A DNA stretch of 33,406 bases from Sphingobacteriales bacterium (GCA_023251235.1 JAHEZE010000016.1:9294-42699); one strand, 5' to 3'. Counted from the stretch's first letter, positions 1 through 9,137 are shown. Made by a program: numbers and translations. Notes: generated by a model from the sequence alone, not told the origin.

Positions 1-2
1 TT

Positions 3-389
3 GGTAAACATAGAATAATAAATGATACAACAGCTTTATACAATCAATACTGGAATACAAGATACTCCGTTCAATCATTAGTACAATTGGAAGAACTGCT
101 TGAAAGCACGATGAAAGAATCTACTTTTCAGAAAATTAAACAACCAACTCTTTTACTTTATTATTTTAAAGATGAAGAACACCAGGATCAGGTAGTAAAA
201 GTATCTGCAATGAAAAGGATGTTTACACAATTAGCTACACCGGAAAATCTGAAAAGACAGGTAGCTATTCCCAATGGTGGAGATCATGTATTGGGTTCTT
301 ATGTAAAATCAAAAGACCTGGAAGCCGTAAAGAGTGAAATAGAGAAATTTGCAGTTGAAATCTTGAATCTGCCTTTTGCAAAACATTAA
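3..389 (+). CDS. alpha/beta hydrolase, C-terminal part (5' end outside window)
   Basis: The reading frame is open to the left edge, so only the last 128 residues are seen. They resemble the C-terminal half of a serine alpha/beta hydrolase: a KQPTLLLYYFKDEEHQD strand and loop, where the acid residue is usually found, then NGGDHVLGS, where the histidine would be the catalytic base, then a final amphipathic helix. Nucleophile and oxyanion hole lie outside the window, so substrate and subclass cannot be stated. A TTG at position 87 is not a credible start because coding sequence continues upstream of it. The gene converges on the membrane protein gene that ends at 397, with only 7 bases between them. 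Confidence 0.7.
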   Translation, partial: GKHRIINDTTALYNQYWNTRYSVQSLVQLEELLESTMKESTFQKIKQPTLLLYYFKDEEHQDQVVKVSAMKRMFTQLATPENLKRQVAIPNGGDHVLGSYVKSKDLEAVKSEIEKFAVEILNLPFAKH

Positions 390-396
390 ATATTTT

Positions 397-1518
397 TCAC
401 ACCCTCACGTAAATTTTCTTTTTGTCGAGCAGATAACCCACCGTCCAACAAACAAGCATAAAACTAATGGCAAAAAGAAATGATCCTAAATACATTCCTG
501 TATGGCTGAATACATTCTCAAAAAGCCAGCTGTAAAGTGGCCTGTCTCCAATGGGAATAAACCACAATAATGTTGCCCCCAGTTCTGATAATAAATAAAT
601 GAATAATGGATTTTTACCAAACACCTCAAAGAAATAAGTGAAACGCTTAAGTTGTAAAAAATCGATAACATAGATTAAGGCTGATAGTAATATACAATCA
701 ATACCAACAGTTAGGAAAACATAACTGCCTGTCCACAGTTTTTTATTAACAGGATGAAAATTGTTCCAGCAAAGAGCAAGGAAGATTAATGTAACACCCG
801 CCAGTAAAAGTTTAACCAGTCCTTCATAGCTTTTGCCTTTTTCCTGTATCCATTTACCTGCTACATAACCAAACGTTACATTGGCAATGGCCGGAAGTGT
901 ACTTAATAATCCTTCTGGATCAAATGCTACTCCTTCTCCGTGATACAAATGATTAGAGCCAAACAACCACAAATCCAGTCTTGATCCGGCATTTGTCAGC
1001 ATATCATAAGGATCATCGCTTCCTTTAAATACTAATAAGACCAGCCAGTAAATAAAAAGAAAACTCAGTGATAATCTTATTACTGTACTCAGCTTTAAGT
1101 AATGGATCATCATCGCAGCGGCACAATAACCTAATGCAATACGTTGTAACACTCCCATTATCCTTGTATGATCCATCGGGTTAAAAGCCAGTTGACTGTT
1201 TACATTCCAATGCACAAAAGGAAACCAATACATCAAATAACCTAATAAAAATATGATGATGGTCCTTTTAAAAATTTTACCAAGCACAGCAGCATTGCTC
1301 ATGTTTACCCATTTTTTCATTGCAAAACTCATGGCATTACCCACCGCAAACATGAAGGAAGGAAATACGAGATCAGTGGGAGTAAAGCCATGCCAGTGTG
1401 CATGCTGTAGCGGAGCAAAACTGGTGTCTCCGTTTCCCGGTGTGTTTACTATGATCATAAAACAAACCGTCATGCCACGGAAAACATCAAGGGCGGTAAA
1501 CCGTTGGTTGGGGAGCAT
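397..1518 (-). CDS. DUF5009 / heparan-alpha-glucosaminide N-acetyltransferase-like membrane protein
   Basis: This is a 373-residue polytopic inner-membrane protein with about ten hydrophobic segments. The N-terminus carries the family signature RFTALDVFRGMTVCFMI, followed by FPSFMFAVGNAMSFA; both are typical of DUF5009 and the bacterial relatives of lysosomal HGSNAT (YeiB/acyltransferase-like fold). In that family a transmembrane acetyl transfer from acetyl-CoA to a sugar amine is proposed, but for bacterial members the substrate is unknown. The ATG at 1518 is preceded, 17 bases upstream, by TACATTCG, a near match to the Bacteroidota -7 element, which supports this start. It is divergent from the fabH-like gene, with a 147-base gap that must hold both promoters. 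Confidence 0.75.
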   Translation of the reverse strand: MLPNQRFTALDVFRGMTVCFMIIVNTPGNGDTSFAPLQHAHWHGFTPTDLVFPSFMFAVGNAMSFAMKKWVNMSNAAVLGKIFKRTIIIFLLGYLMYWFPFVHWNVNSQLAFNPMDHTRIMGVLQRIALGYCAAAMMIHYLKLSTVIRLSLSFLFIYWLVLLVFKGSDDPYDMLTNAGSRLDLWLFGSNHLYHGEGVAFDPEGLLSTLPAIANVTFGYVAGKWIQEKGKSYEGLVKLLLAGVTLIFLALCWNNFHPVNKKLWTGSYVFLTVGIDCILLSALIYVIDFLQLKRFTYFFEVFGKNPLFIYLLSELGATLLWFIPIGDRPLYSWLFENVFSHTGMYLGSFLFAISFMLVCWTVGYLLDKKKIYVRV

Positions 1519-1665
1519 AAGCAGAATTTTGATTTCCGAATGTAAAAATTATATTTCATAAACCTGTTTTATTAAAACTATTTAATCCAAATAGTTTCAA
1601 TTCCTCACAACTTGCCCCGCCTTTGGTGTGAATTTCTTATCTTTCTTTTTATAAAAGTTTGCCAA

Positions 1666-2718
1666 ATGCCACGATCAAAAATTGCCGGTATCGGTATGTA
1701 TGTACCAAAAAATGTTTTCACCAATAACGACCTTCTGAAATTCATGGACACAACTGATGAATGGATACAGGAGCGAACCGGTATTAAAGAAAGAAGATAT
1801 GCAGACCGTACAGAAGAAACTACTACTACAATGGGTGTGGAGGCGGCAACAATTGCAATTGAGAGAGCCGGTATCACTCCACAGGAAATTGACTTTATTG
1901 TTTTTGCTACTATCTGTCCTGATTATTATTTTCCGGGTTGCGGTGTATTGCTTCAACGGGCCATGAAGATGAAAGAAATTGGTGCATTGGATGTACGTAA
2001 TCAATGCAGTGGTTTTATTTATGCACTTAGTGTGGCCGATCAGTTCATTAAATCCGGGATGTATAAAAATATTTTAGTGGTGGCCAGCGAGAAACATTCT
2101 TTTGGACTGGACTTCAGCACAAGAGGAAGAAATATAACTGTAATATTTGGAGATGGAGCAGGTGCTGTAGTTTTACAACCCACAGAAGATGTTAACCGGG
2201 GAATTCTCAGCACACATTTACATAGTGATGGAAATAATGCAGAGATTCTTGCCATGTATAATCCCGGTACACATGCCAATCATTGGGTAAAAGAAAAAAA
2301 ACTGGCTGACTTTGATGAAGCTGAAATGGGTGAAATGTTTATGAGTCATTCCATGATTGATAATGCCCAGAATTTTCCGAATATGGATGGGCCAGCCGTA
2401 TTTAAAGTTGCCGTAGAAAAATTCCCGGCAGTGATCATGGAAGCATTAACGGCAAACAATCTTCAGACAACAGATTTAAAATTGATGATACCACACCAGG
2501 CTAATCTTCGAATCAGCCAGTTTGTACAAAGGAAATTAAAACTAAATGATGACCAGGTATATAATAACATACAGAAATTTGGAAATACAACGGCGGCATC
2601 AATACCCATTGCCTTGTGTGAAGCATGGGAGCAGGGAAAAATAAAAGAAGGTGACCTGGTATGCCTGGCTGCATTTGGCAGCGGGTTTACATGGGCAAGT
2701 GCTTTATTAAAATGGTAA
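1666..2718 (+). CDS. fabH: 3-oxoacyl-ACP synthase III family protein (FabH-like)
   Basis: This is a 350-residue thiolase-fold condensing enzyme. Counted from the ATG at 1666, the catalytic triad is visible: C114 in RNQCSGFIYA, H277 in IPHQANLR and N307 in FGNTTAASIP. The N-terminal DTTDEWIQERTGIKERR motif is also typical. It should condense an acyl-CoA primer with malonyl-ACP to start fatty acid synthesis. It is somewhat longer than housekeeping FabH (about 317-330) because of a segment near residues 195-240, so a specialised ketosynthase III is also possible. An in-frame start at 1612 would add 18 residues without family similarity and was rejected. Downstream genes on the same strand are a secreted protein and a lipid kinase, so a lipid-related transcription unit is plausible. 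Confidence 0.9.
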   Translation: MPRSKIAGIGMYVPKNVFTNNDLLKFMDTTDEWIQERTGIKERRYADRTEETTTTMGVEAATIAIERAGITPQEIDFIVFATICPDYYFPGCGVLLQRAMKMKEIGALDVRNQCSGFIYALSVADQFIKSGMYKNILVVASEKHSFGLDFSTRGRNITVIFGDGAGAVVLQPTEDVNRGILSTHLHSDGNNAEILAMYNPGTHANHWVKEKKLADFDEAEMGEMFMSHSMIDNAQNFPNMDGPAVFKVAVEKFPAVIMEALTANNLQTTDLKLMIPHQANLRISQFVQRKLKLNDDQVYNNIQKFGNTTAASIPIALCEAWEQGKIKEGDLVCLAAFGSGFTWASALLKW

Positions 2719-2762
2719 GTGTGCAACGGAAATGACTTATTTTTCGTTTTTGAATAAATTGA

Positions 2763-3200
2763 ATGAAAGGAATCATAATAATCATATTGTCATTATTCAT
2801 CTGTCATTTTAGTAATTCTCAGAAATACGATAGCTGGAAAATATACCATAACCGGAAAGAAGAAGGTTCATTTAACCTGAAAAAAGAGACAACTGACGAA
2901 AGAAGAGTGGTGTTGCTGAACCGCAATATTGAGGGTGCCGGTTTTCTTGTAATAGAATATACCCCTGCTAAAGATCGGGCGGACTGGATACGAACCATTG
3001 CATTTTTTGACTCAAGCGACCATTCATTAAGAGAATACAACAATACCCTATTCCTCCGGGTCCAGAATTCAGAATTGGGAATTATACTGGAAGGAAAACA
3101 AAAAGTAAAAATATATAGCTGGGCTGTTCCAAAAGATCCGGCTGAAGCTGCCACAGTTCGTGTTCGTCGCATACTTTTGTGTACACTATATATACGATGA
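2763..3200 (+). CDS. small secreted protein of unknown function
   Basis: This 145-residue protein starts with a clear signal peptide (MKGIIIIILSLFICHFSNSQ; cleavage likely after SNS or SNSQ). The mature part is charged and mainly beta-strand in character, with the phrases WKIYHNRKEEGSFNL and VKIYSWAVPKDPAEAATVRVRR. I recognise no domain. Its stop overlaps the ATG of the following lipid kinase in an ATGA (3197-3200), the usual sign of translational coupling, so the two products are probably made together. It follows the fabH-like gene by 44 bases. Function cannot be assigned; location in the periplasm or at the outer membrane is inferred from the signal peptide only. Confidence 0.7.
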   Translation: MKGIIIIILSLFICHFSNSQKYDSWKIYHNRKEEGSFNLKKETTDERRVVLLNRNIEGAGFLVIEYTPAKDRADWIRTIAFFDSSDHSLREYNNTLFLRVQNSELGIILEGKQKVKIYSWAVPKDPAEAATVRVRRILLCTLYIR

Positions 3201-4120
3201 CCAGGAAGATCCTTTACATCATCAATCCCATTGCAGGAACCAGAACCAAAAAAAATCTTCAGAAAATTATTGAAGAAAGAACTCATAAACAGAAAATCCC
3301 ATTTCAGATCTTTCCTTCTGTTGCCAGTGGCGATTATTCTTTTTTACATCCAATTATTAAAGAAGAAAAAATTACTGATGTCGTAATTGCCGGTGGCGAT
3401 GGTACCGTAAGCCAGATGGTGAGAAGTTTAATGAATCTAGATATCAACTTTGGCATCATTCCATGCGGCTCTGGTAATGGACTTGCTTTTGCAGCAAAAA
3501 TTTCTAAACAACCGGTTAAAGCATTAGCAATAATTTTTAAAGGCCATACTTCACTTGTTGATGGTTTTACTGTAAATGATGTGTTTGCCTGTATGCTTGC
3601 CGGACTTGGGTTCGATGCAAAAGTGGCGCATGATTTTACTAATGAATCAAAAAGAGGGCTGATGACATATATTAAATTATCCCTGAAGAATTTTTTTTCC
3701 ATGAAACCACACCGGTTTGAAATAGAACTGGGAAAAGAGAAGTTTGAAACCGATGCTTACTTTATCAGTGTTGCCAACAGCAACCAGTTTGGAAATAATT
3801 TTACGATAGCTCCTAAAGCAAGTCTTTCTGATGGCCTGCTGGATGTGGTGATCGTAACCAGCCAGAATAAAGTAAGTTTTATTTTACAGGTATTAAGACA
3901 ACTGGCCGGCTGGAATAAGCGGTTACGAAATGAATCCTTCGGACAAATAGCATCGTTGACAGAAAAGAAAAAGGCCGTTATCTATTTTCAAACTGAAAAG
4001 TTGAAAATAATTAACCATTCTTTGGCTCCTTTACATATTGATGGCGATCCCTATGAAACCCCAACCAGTCTTACCATTGAAGTAAAGAAAAAATGCTTCC
4101 GGCTTATTCAGCCGGTTTAG
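3197..4120 (+). CDS. diacylglycerol kinase family lipid kinase (YegS/DgkB-like)
   Basis: This 307-residue protein has the NAD-kinase/DAG-kinase catalytic fold. The motifs in order are IINPIAGTRTKKN near the N-terminus, the nucleotide-binding VIAGGDGTVSQMV and the GIIPCGSGNGLAF loop, then a beta-sandwich C-terminal domain ending HIDGDPYETP. The family phosphorylates diacylglycerol, phosphatidylglycerol or related lipids with ATP; the exact substrate cannot be read from sequence. The start at 3197 overlaps the upstream stop in ATGA and puts the family's N-terminal motif at the correct distance; an in-frame ATG at 3179 adds only six residues. The 3' end overlaps the convergent phospholipase gene by 17 bases. 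Confidence 0.88.
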   Translation: MTRKILYIINPIAGTRTKKNLQKIIEERTHKQKIPFQIFPSVASGDYSFLHPIIKEEKITDVVIAGGDGTVSQMVRSLMNLDINFGIIPCGSGNGLAFAAKISKQPVKALAIIFKGHTSLVDGFTVNDVFACMLAGLGFDAKVAHDFTNESKRGLMTYIKLSLKNFFSMKPHRFEIELGKEKFETDAYFISVANSNQFGNNFTIAPKASLSDGLLDVVIVTSQNKVSFILQVLRQLAGWNKRLRNESFGQIASLTEKKKAVIYFQTEKLKIINHSLAPLHIDGDPYETPTSLTIEVKKKCFRLIQPV

Positions 4121-6377
4121 AAAAAATTGTATCCCGATTATTAAGTAAATACATCACCCTTCGGAAACTTTCCTGGTTAAATGGGAAGTTGGGCGAAGTC
4201 ATAATATGCTTTTTTTCTCTTTGTGTCAGGTGAAAATTTAATGCGGCTTTATTTTCCGGACTCTCTGTATCATATTGGAAAATTACTTTGTAAATGATAT
4301 GTACGCTATGCCGGGCATAATAACTGAGCATATCATTTTGGGAATATTCCATCATTTTGGCCCAGTTGTGCTGAAGTAATAAAAAAGGTTTGGTAGCATT
4401 GTCGATGATGTTATCGGTTTCATATGGATGATCCCAGCCACCAGAGGGCCGGTCACGCATCTGTATAAGTAATACACCTCTTGTATTTTGCCTTATCCAG
4501 TCATCAAAATATTCGAGAAATCGTAATGCTGTTTCCTGGCCATAATTATCACGGAGACCCGCATCCATCACATCAATGATAGGATCACAGGGAAGCCAGA
4601 CATTGGGAAGAACAATTGGAAATGTTGCATTCATTCTTAACGCGGTCAGAATACGGAGATTGAAAGGATCCTGTTTGGCAAAGAAGGAAGTAAAATCAAT
4701 CGCATCGGGATCAGTAGTTGGCAGATAGGTTGTATCGTTGCGGCCACGCATCATAAACCTTACAGGTTGCGTGCAGATGATCATTTTTTTTGCATCGCGG
4801 GTTACAACAGAATTATAAAAAGCTAAAGGGATTGTCGCATTACTTTCTTCTTCCTTATAATCTTTTAATCTCTTATCCAGAAACCCTTTTGTGTTTTCAT
4901 TCAATTTTGATTCAAATGCATAGGCCCTGTCTTTTACATAGACGTATGGGCCAACTTCAAATTTCATGGCCGGGGAAATAAGATCCCTTGCAACAAAAGA
5001 AGAGAACAAAGGATTCAATAAGTCGCCGGCTATATCATTTACATATTTTTCATCCTGCAATTCTATTTTTTCCCCTTTCTTTTTTCTCAAATAGAGTTCC
5101 CGGAAATAAGATGCTCCGATCATACCTCCTGAGGCTCCCGTAATAAGAAATGTTTTTTTCATGAAAGCGCCATGGGTAATACTGTCCAACCTTTGCAAAA
5201 TGCTCATAGTAAAAGTGGCGCTTCGGTGGCCACCACCACTGGTATTTAGCATTACCAATAATGGCTTTTCGTCTTCCTGATTCTTTTTCCAGTTTTCAAG
5301 CACTTGTATCATATTCAAACTATCCGCTTTTACATTTTCCGGAGATGCCAGTTCAAACAATCCTTTCTTTGAATAAGAGGGTCTTTCAGACCGGTTAAAG
5401 TAGTTTAACCCAAATGCTTTGTTACGTGGATCAATCCATTCCCATTTATAAAACAGGTTCAGTAAAAAAAAGAGTCCGATAAGATATGGAATACTCCAAC
5501 TTTGGAGAAAATAAGTAAATGCTCCTGCCACACCGATTAGTATTGCAAAGAATACAGTAATACTTGCTGCTGCAGGAATCTGGAAAAATTGTACATCCTG
5601 TAAAAAACCAATTGTAATTAGAAATAAAAATGCCGCAAATACAGAAAGTACTGCTGCAAAATGATGTCTTTTAAAAATATTCTCAATAAAATCTCTGGTA
5701 TAGTGAGAAACATCTCTTGCTTTACGAACAGAGAAGGGCTTATCAAGATACCACTCCACTTTAATAATTTTCGATTCTGTTGGCGGAGACTCTCCGGGTT
5801 TCAGATGGGTAATATATTTTTGGGGGTTACTTATCACCGGCATCATCCGACGATAAATAGATCGATCGGCCCGGAAAAAATAAATAAACGAAATCGCAAG
5901 TATTAAAATTAACCCACACAAAAAACCTCCGGCAAGAAGTAAAAAATCTGATACCGAGATCAGTTCTTTGAAATGATCAAATTGCCAGGCCTTAAGAAAA
6001 TAAAACACGAGAAAAAGAAAAGGAATAACAAAGTTATTAATGCAGTATTTCAGAAAGGGGTTAGTAGTAGCTGCTAAAAATTTAAAATGCCGGCTGAAAA
6101 GAATAAAGCTGGCGATGTTCCAGCTCATAATGAACATGCCTATGGAAATCCCGACTATACCTGCGCCTATGGTATTCACAGTACCCAGGTATTCCGGTGC
6201 CAGGTATAGTGAATCGGCACCAAACGTATGCATAAGAGTTCCATTAATTGTATTGAAGAGGATAAACCAAAAAATCAGTAATACCTGGTATTTTCTAAAA
6301 TGCAGAAATAACAGCTGCACAGGAAATGAATAAAAAAAACCACGTAACCATGCTTTCATTAAAACAAGTGATCCCAT
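4104..6377 (-). CDS. membrane-anchored patatin-like phospholipase
   Basis: This is a 757-residue two-part protein. The N-terminal ~310 residues hold about seven hydrophobic segments (roughly 28-46, 66-95, 110-130, 143-168, 238-260, 268-290, 294-312). The C-terminal ~385 residues form a patatin-like hydrolase: oxyanion loop SGGGHR (380-385), nucleophile elbow G414-A-S416-G-G, and the partner aspartate D605 in DAG (605-607). All residues of the Ser-Asp dyad are present, so it should be an active acyl hydrolase acting on membrane lipids. The large membrane domain is unlike the soluble RssA/YchK type. The 3' end overlaps that of the lipid kinase by 17 bases. An alternative ATG at 6359 would shorten it by six residues. 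Confidence 0.85.
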   Translation of the reverse strand: MGSLVLMKAWLRGFFYSFPVQLLFLHFRKYQVLLIFWFILFNTINGTLMHTFGADSLYLAPEYLGTVNTIGAGIVGISIGMFIMSWNIASFILFSRHFKFLAATTNPFLKYCINNFVIPFLFLVFYFLKAWQFDHFKELISVSDFLLLAGGFLCGLILILAISFIYFFRADRSIYRRMMPVISNPQKYITHLKPGESPPTESKIIKVEWYLDKPFSVRKARDVSHYTRDFIENIFKRHHFAAVLSVFAAFLFLITIGFLQDVQFFQIPAAASITVFFAILIGVAGAFTYFLQSWSIPYLIGLFFLLNLFYKWEWIDPRNKAFGLNYFNRSERPSYSKKGLFELASPENVKADSLNMIQVLENWKKNQEDEKPLLVMLNTSGGGHRSATFTMSILQRLDSITHGAFMKKTFLITGASGGMIGASYFRELYLRKKKGEKIELQDEKYVNDIAGDLLNPLFSSFVARDLISPAMKFEVGPYVYVKDRAYAFESKLNENTKGFLDKRLKDYKEEESNATIPLAFYNSVVTRDAKKMIICTQPVRFMMRGRNDTTYLPTTDPDAIDFTSFFAKQDPFNLRILTALRMNATFPIVLPNVWLPCDPIIDVMDAGLRDNYGQETALRFLEYFDDWIRQNTRGVLLIQMRDRPSGGWDHPYETDNIIDNATKPFLLLQHNWAKMMEYSQNDMLSYYARHSVHIIYKVIFQYDTESPENKAALNFHLTQREKKHIMTSPNFPFNQESFRRVMYLLNNRDTIFSKPAE

Positions 6378-6431
6378 TTTATGGGTTCTGCACTAAAATT
6401 AGTATTTAACCGGGGTTATATCAAGAAGGTA

Positions 6432-7493
6432 TTATTTAGTTTTCAACAAGTATGCCATCCACAGCAGTGATAATAATAGCAGCATGGCAATCAGCTGATG
6501 AAACTGTGCTATCCACTCAAAAACTCCCCAATGATTGGCGAGAATTTTCAGGCTGGTAAGCACAGCAATAACACCTGATATTACCTGGGCTGAAACAAGT
6601 AATAGTGGCAGCCATTTTGTTGTAGAAAAAATATTTTTCCCTTTTAACTGATTAGCTTTCCACGTCCAGATACATATGAAAATAAAAAGTATATATGCTA
6701 ACCCCCGATGAATAAAATGAATGGTAATTTTATTTTCGATAAGATTTAAAAATCCATCGGGCGAACGAAACATATTATGAGGTACTAATAAACCATTAAT
6801 ATCCGGCCAGGTGGGAGCTGCTATGGCTGCTTTATGCCCTGCCATCAAAGCGCCAAATATTAACTGCAGACCTAATATGGCAATTATTATCCAGGTAAAT
6901 TTTTTTAATGATGTTCCAATTATAATTTTCTCTTTCGGAATCAGTAATTGCATGGCAAACCAAAACGTGTAACTTAATAATCCAAGAGCAAAAACAAAAT
7001 GTAATGTCAGCTTTGTTGGTTTTACATAAATAGCATCCCCTTCAAGACCGCTGGCTACCATTATCCATCCAATGGCACCTTGTAAAGCCCCAAGAAGAAA
7101 AAGAATGATAAGAGGCTTTACCATTTCTGCTTTAAATTTTTTTTGAATGAAAAAAATTAAAAACGGAATAGCAAAAACAAAGCCGATCAACCTGGCCCAA
7201 AAACGATGAAACCATTCCCAAAAAAAAATAAATTTAAAATCGCTAAGTGTAAAATTAAAATTCAATAACTGGAATTGTGGAGTATGCTTATATTTTTCAA
7301 ACTCCATAATCCATTGTTGCTCATTTAAAGGTGGCAGAGTTCCTGTAATAACATTCCATTCAGTTATTGAAAGCCCTGAACCGGTAAGCCGGGTGATACC
7401 CCCTAATAAAATCTGAACAATAAGCATTCCGACACCAATCAATAACCAAACTGCAACTGGCTTCGGAGATTTTTGTTCTAATATTTTGATCAT
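6432..7493 (-). CDS. ctaA: heme A synthase (COX15/CtaA family)
   Basis: This 353-residue protein with about eight transmembrane helices oxidises the C8 methyl of heme O to the formyl group of heme A. The two four-helix halves are visible, each with histidine pairs: WEWFHRFWARLIG and LTLHFVFALG in the first, MAGHKAAIAAPTWP, IHFIHRGLAYIL and QFHQLIAMLL in the second. The glutamate in EWFHR matches the mitochondrial/proteobacterial type; the extracytoplasmic cysteine pair of Bacillus CtaA is absent. It supplies heme A to the A1-type oxidase encoded at 25.4-27.2 kb and works after CtaB (24.5-25.4 kb), although it sits 17 kb away. The ATG follows a TACCTTTG promoter element by seven bases, suggesting a nearly leaderless mRNA. 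Confidence 0.93.
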   Translation of the reverse strand: MIKILEQKSPKPVAVWLLIGVGMLIVQILLGGITRLTGSGLSITEWNVITGTLPPLNEQQWIMEFEKYKHTPQFQLLNFNFTLSDFKFIFFWEWFHRFWARLIGFVFAIPFLIFFIQKKFKAEMVKPLIILFLLGALQGAIGWIMVASGLEGDAIYVKPTKLTLHFVFALGLLSYTFWFAMQLLIPKEKIIIGTSLKKFTWIIIAILGLQLIFGALMAGHKAAIAAPTWPDINGLLVPHNMFRSPDGFLNLIENKITIHFIHRGLAYILFIFICIWTWKANQLKGKNIFSTTKWLPLLLVSAQVISGVIAVLTSLKILANHWGVFEWIAQFHQLIAMLLLLSLLWMAYLLKTK

Positions 7494-7500
7494 AGCAGCG

Positions 7501-7508
7501 CAAAGGTA
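7501..7508 (-). promoter_or_regulatory. -7 promoter element of ctaA (TACCTTTG)
   Basis: Reading the minus strand, TACCTTTG matches the Bacteroidota -7 consensus TAnnTTTG exactly and ends seven bases before the ctaA ATG. Transcription would therefore begin at or within a few bases of the start codon. I do not see a good TTTG -33 box at the usual distance, so the call rests on the -7 element and its position. Confidence 0.5.
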
Positions 7509-7567
7509 ACCGCCAATATTTGGTGAAAATAATTTTTGTTCAATGATATTTATGAAATTGCACCGGG

Positions 7568-8164
7568 ATGCTTAAACCATTTTACCAGGAAGAACTTCTT
7601 GAAGCCGGTTGTGATGAAGCTGGTCGGGGTTCTTTTGCCGGCCCGGTATTCGCCGCTGCTGTAATTCTTCCAAAAGACTTCTTTCATCCATTACTTAATG
7701 ACTCAAAAAAACTGAACGTAAAACAAAGAGATGAATTAAGGCCCCTTATCGAAAAAGAGGCAATCAGCTTTTATGTTGCCAGTATAAGCCACCAGGAAAT
7801 TGACCAGACTAATATTTTAAAATCATCCATAAAAGCAATGCATAATTCAATTGCCAAATTAATCCGGCAACCTGGTTTATTGCTTATTGATGGTAATCGG
7901 TTCGCAAAATATAATAGAATCCCGCATCGCTGTATTGTGAGAGGTGACGCTACCTATTCATCTATTGCTGCAGCCAGCATTCTTGCAAAAACTCACAGGG
8001 ACGAATTAATGCTTCAACTGCATGAAGAATTTCCTCATTATCATTGGAATACCAACAAAGGATATGGTACAGAAGAACACCGAACAGCGATTAAAAAATT
8101 CGGATTGTGTAAATACCACAGGAAAAGCTTCAGGCTTTTGCCTGAACAGATGCCGCTTTTTTAG
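7568..8164 (+). CDS. rnhB: ribonuclease HII
   Basis: This 198-residue enzyme cleaves the RNA strand of RNA-DNA hybrids and removes single ribonucleotides from DNA. The N-terminal GCDEAGRGSFAGPVFAAAVILP carries the first two catalytic acids (D and E of DEAGRG). LLIDGNRF gives the third aspartate, and GDATYSSIAAASILAKTHRD contains the fourth and the family's conserved serine/alanine block. HYHWNTNKGYGTEEHRTAI is the typical C-terminal signature. Length matches bacterial RNase HII. The ATG at 7568 has GG at -3/-4 (caccggg) and is divergent from ctaA; the 74 bases between the two starts must contain both promoters. Confidence 0.96.
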   Translation: MLKPFYQEELLEAGCDEAGRGSFAGPVFAAAVILPKDFFHPLLNDSKKLNVKQRDELRPLIEKEAISFYVASISHQEIDQTNILKSSIKAMHNSIAKLIRQPGLLLIDGNRFAKYNRIPHRCIVRGDATYSSIAAASILAKTHRDELMLQLHEEFPHYHWNTNKGYGTEEHRTAIKKFGLCKYHRKSFRLLPEQMPLF

Positions 8165-8243
8165 TTTTCAATTATTATCAAGTATCATTTAACAGACAAT
8201 TATTATATATTCGGGTTTTAAAACTTTTCCAAAACTGACTGGT

Positions 8244-9137
8244 ATGCAACTTAGGCCTATTCCTATAGTAAACAATATTTCACCTGAAGAATTCAGAACC
8301 GGCTATTTTGAAAAAAAATTGCCGGTTGTTATCAAAAATTTATCACATGAATGGCCGGCTTATACAAAATGGAATTGGGACTACTTTAAAAAACTTGTTG
8401 GAGATAAAAAAGTTCCCTTATATAATAATGTAAAAAGCGATGCTTACACTCCCATAAACAAAGCAGATGATTATAAAACTTTTGGCGAATACATAGATAT
8501 GATAAGCAAAGGTCCGGCAGGCTGGAGAATTTTCCTGTTCAATATTTTTGATCATGCCCCCGATTTGATCAATGATTTTACATGGCCGGAACATTTGATG
8601 AAAGGATTTGTAAAAAAGTATCCGATGCTTTTTACCGGTGGTGCTACTTCCATTACACACATGCATTTTGATATTGATCTGTCACATATTCTGCATACCC
8701 AGTTTGCAGGTAGAAAAAAAGTGTTGATGTTCCCTTTTGAAGAACAACATAAACTTTATCGTAAACCATTTGAAGTCCTCTGCCTTGCAGACTTTTCTAA
8801 TTATTATAAGAATAATGGCAAGCCGGATTATAAACAATTCCCTGCCTTGAAACTGGCTCAGGGATATGAGACAACATTGGAACATGGCGAAACTCTTTTT
8901 ATGCCTGCTGGCTGGTGGCATCACATGGAATATCTTGATAGCGGATTTGCCATGAGTTTACGGGCTCTGCAGCCATCCCTGAGTGGCAAACTTAAAGGCG
9001 CCTGGAATTTATTAGGTATGCGAAGCATTGATACAATGATGAAAAAAACTGTTCCCGGTTGGTGGTATGAAAGAAAAAAAAGAAAAGTGTTTGAAAATGC
9101 AGAAAGAGAATTAAATACTATTCCGGTTCCTATTTAA
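8244..9137 (+). CDS. cupin-like (JmjC/FIH-type) dioxygenase family protein
   Basis: This 297-residue protein resembles the cupin_8/JmjC family of Fe(II)- and 2-oxoglutarate-dependent oxygenases. The iron-binding triad is visible as H141-x-D143 (THMHFDID) and H226 in PAGWWHHMEY (H227 is an alternative); the lysines of AGRKKVLMFP sit where 2-oxoglutarate binding is expected. The N-terminal part (SPEEFRTGYFEKKLPVVIKN) is the usual start of this family. Such proteins hydroxylate protein side chains or small molecules; the substrate here is unknown. It is preceded by a 79-base AT-rich gap and overlaps the convergent korB 3' end by 8 bases. Confidence 0.82.
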   Translation: MQLRPIPIVNNISPEEFRTGYFEKKLPVVIKNLSHEWPAYTKWNWDYFKKLVGDKKVPLYNNVKSDAYTPINKADDYKTFGEYIDMISKGPAGWRIFLFNIFDHAPDLINDFTWPEHLMKGFVKKYPMLFTGGATSITHMHFDIDLSHILHTQFAGRKKVLMFPFEEQHKLYRKPFEVLCLADFSNYYKNNGKPDYKQFPALKLAQGYETTLEHGETLFMPAGWWHHMEYLDSGFAMSLRALQPSLSGKLKGAWNLLGMRSIDTMMKKTVPGWWYERKKRKVFENAERELNTIPVPI

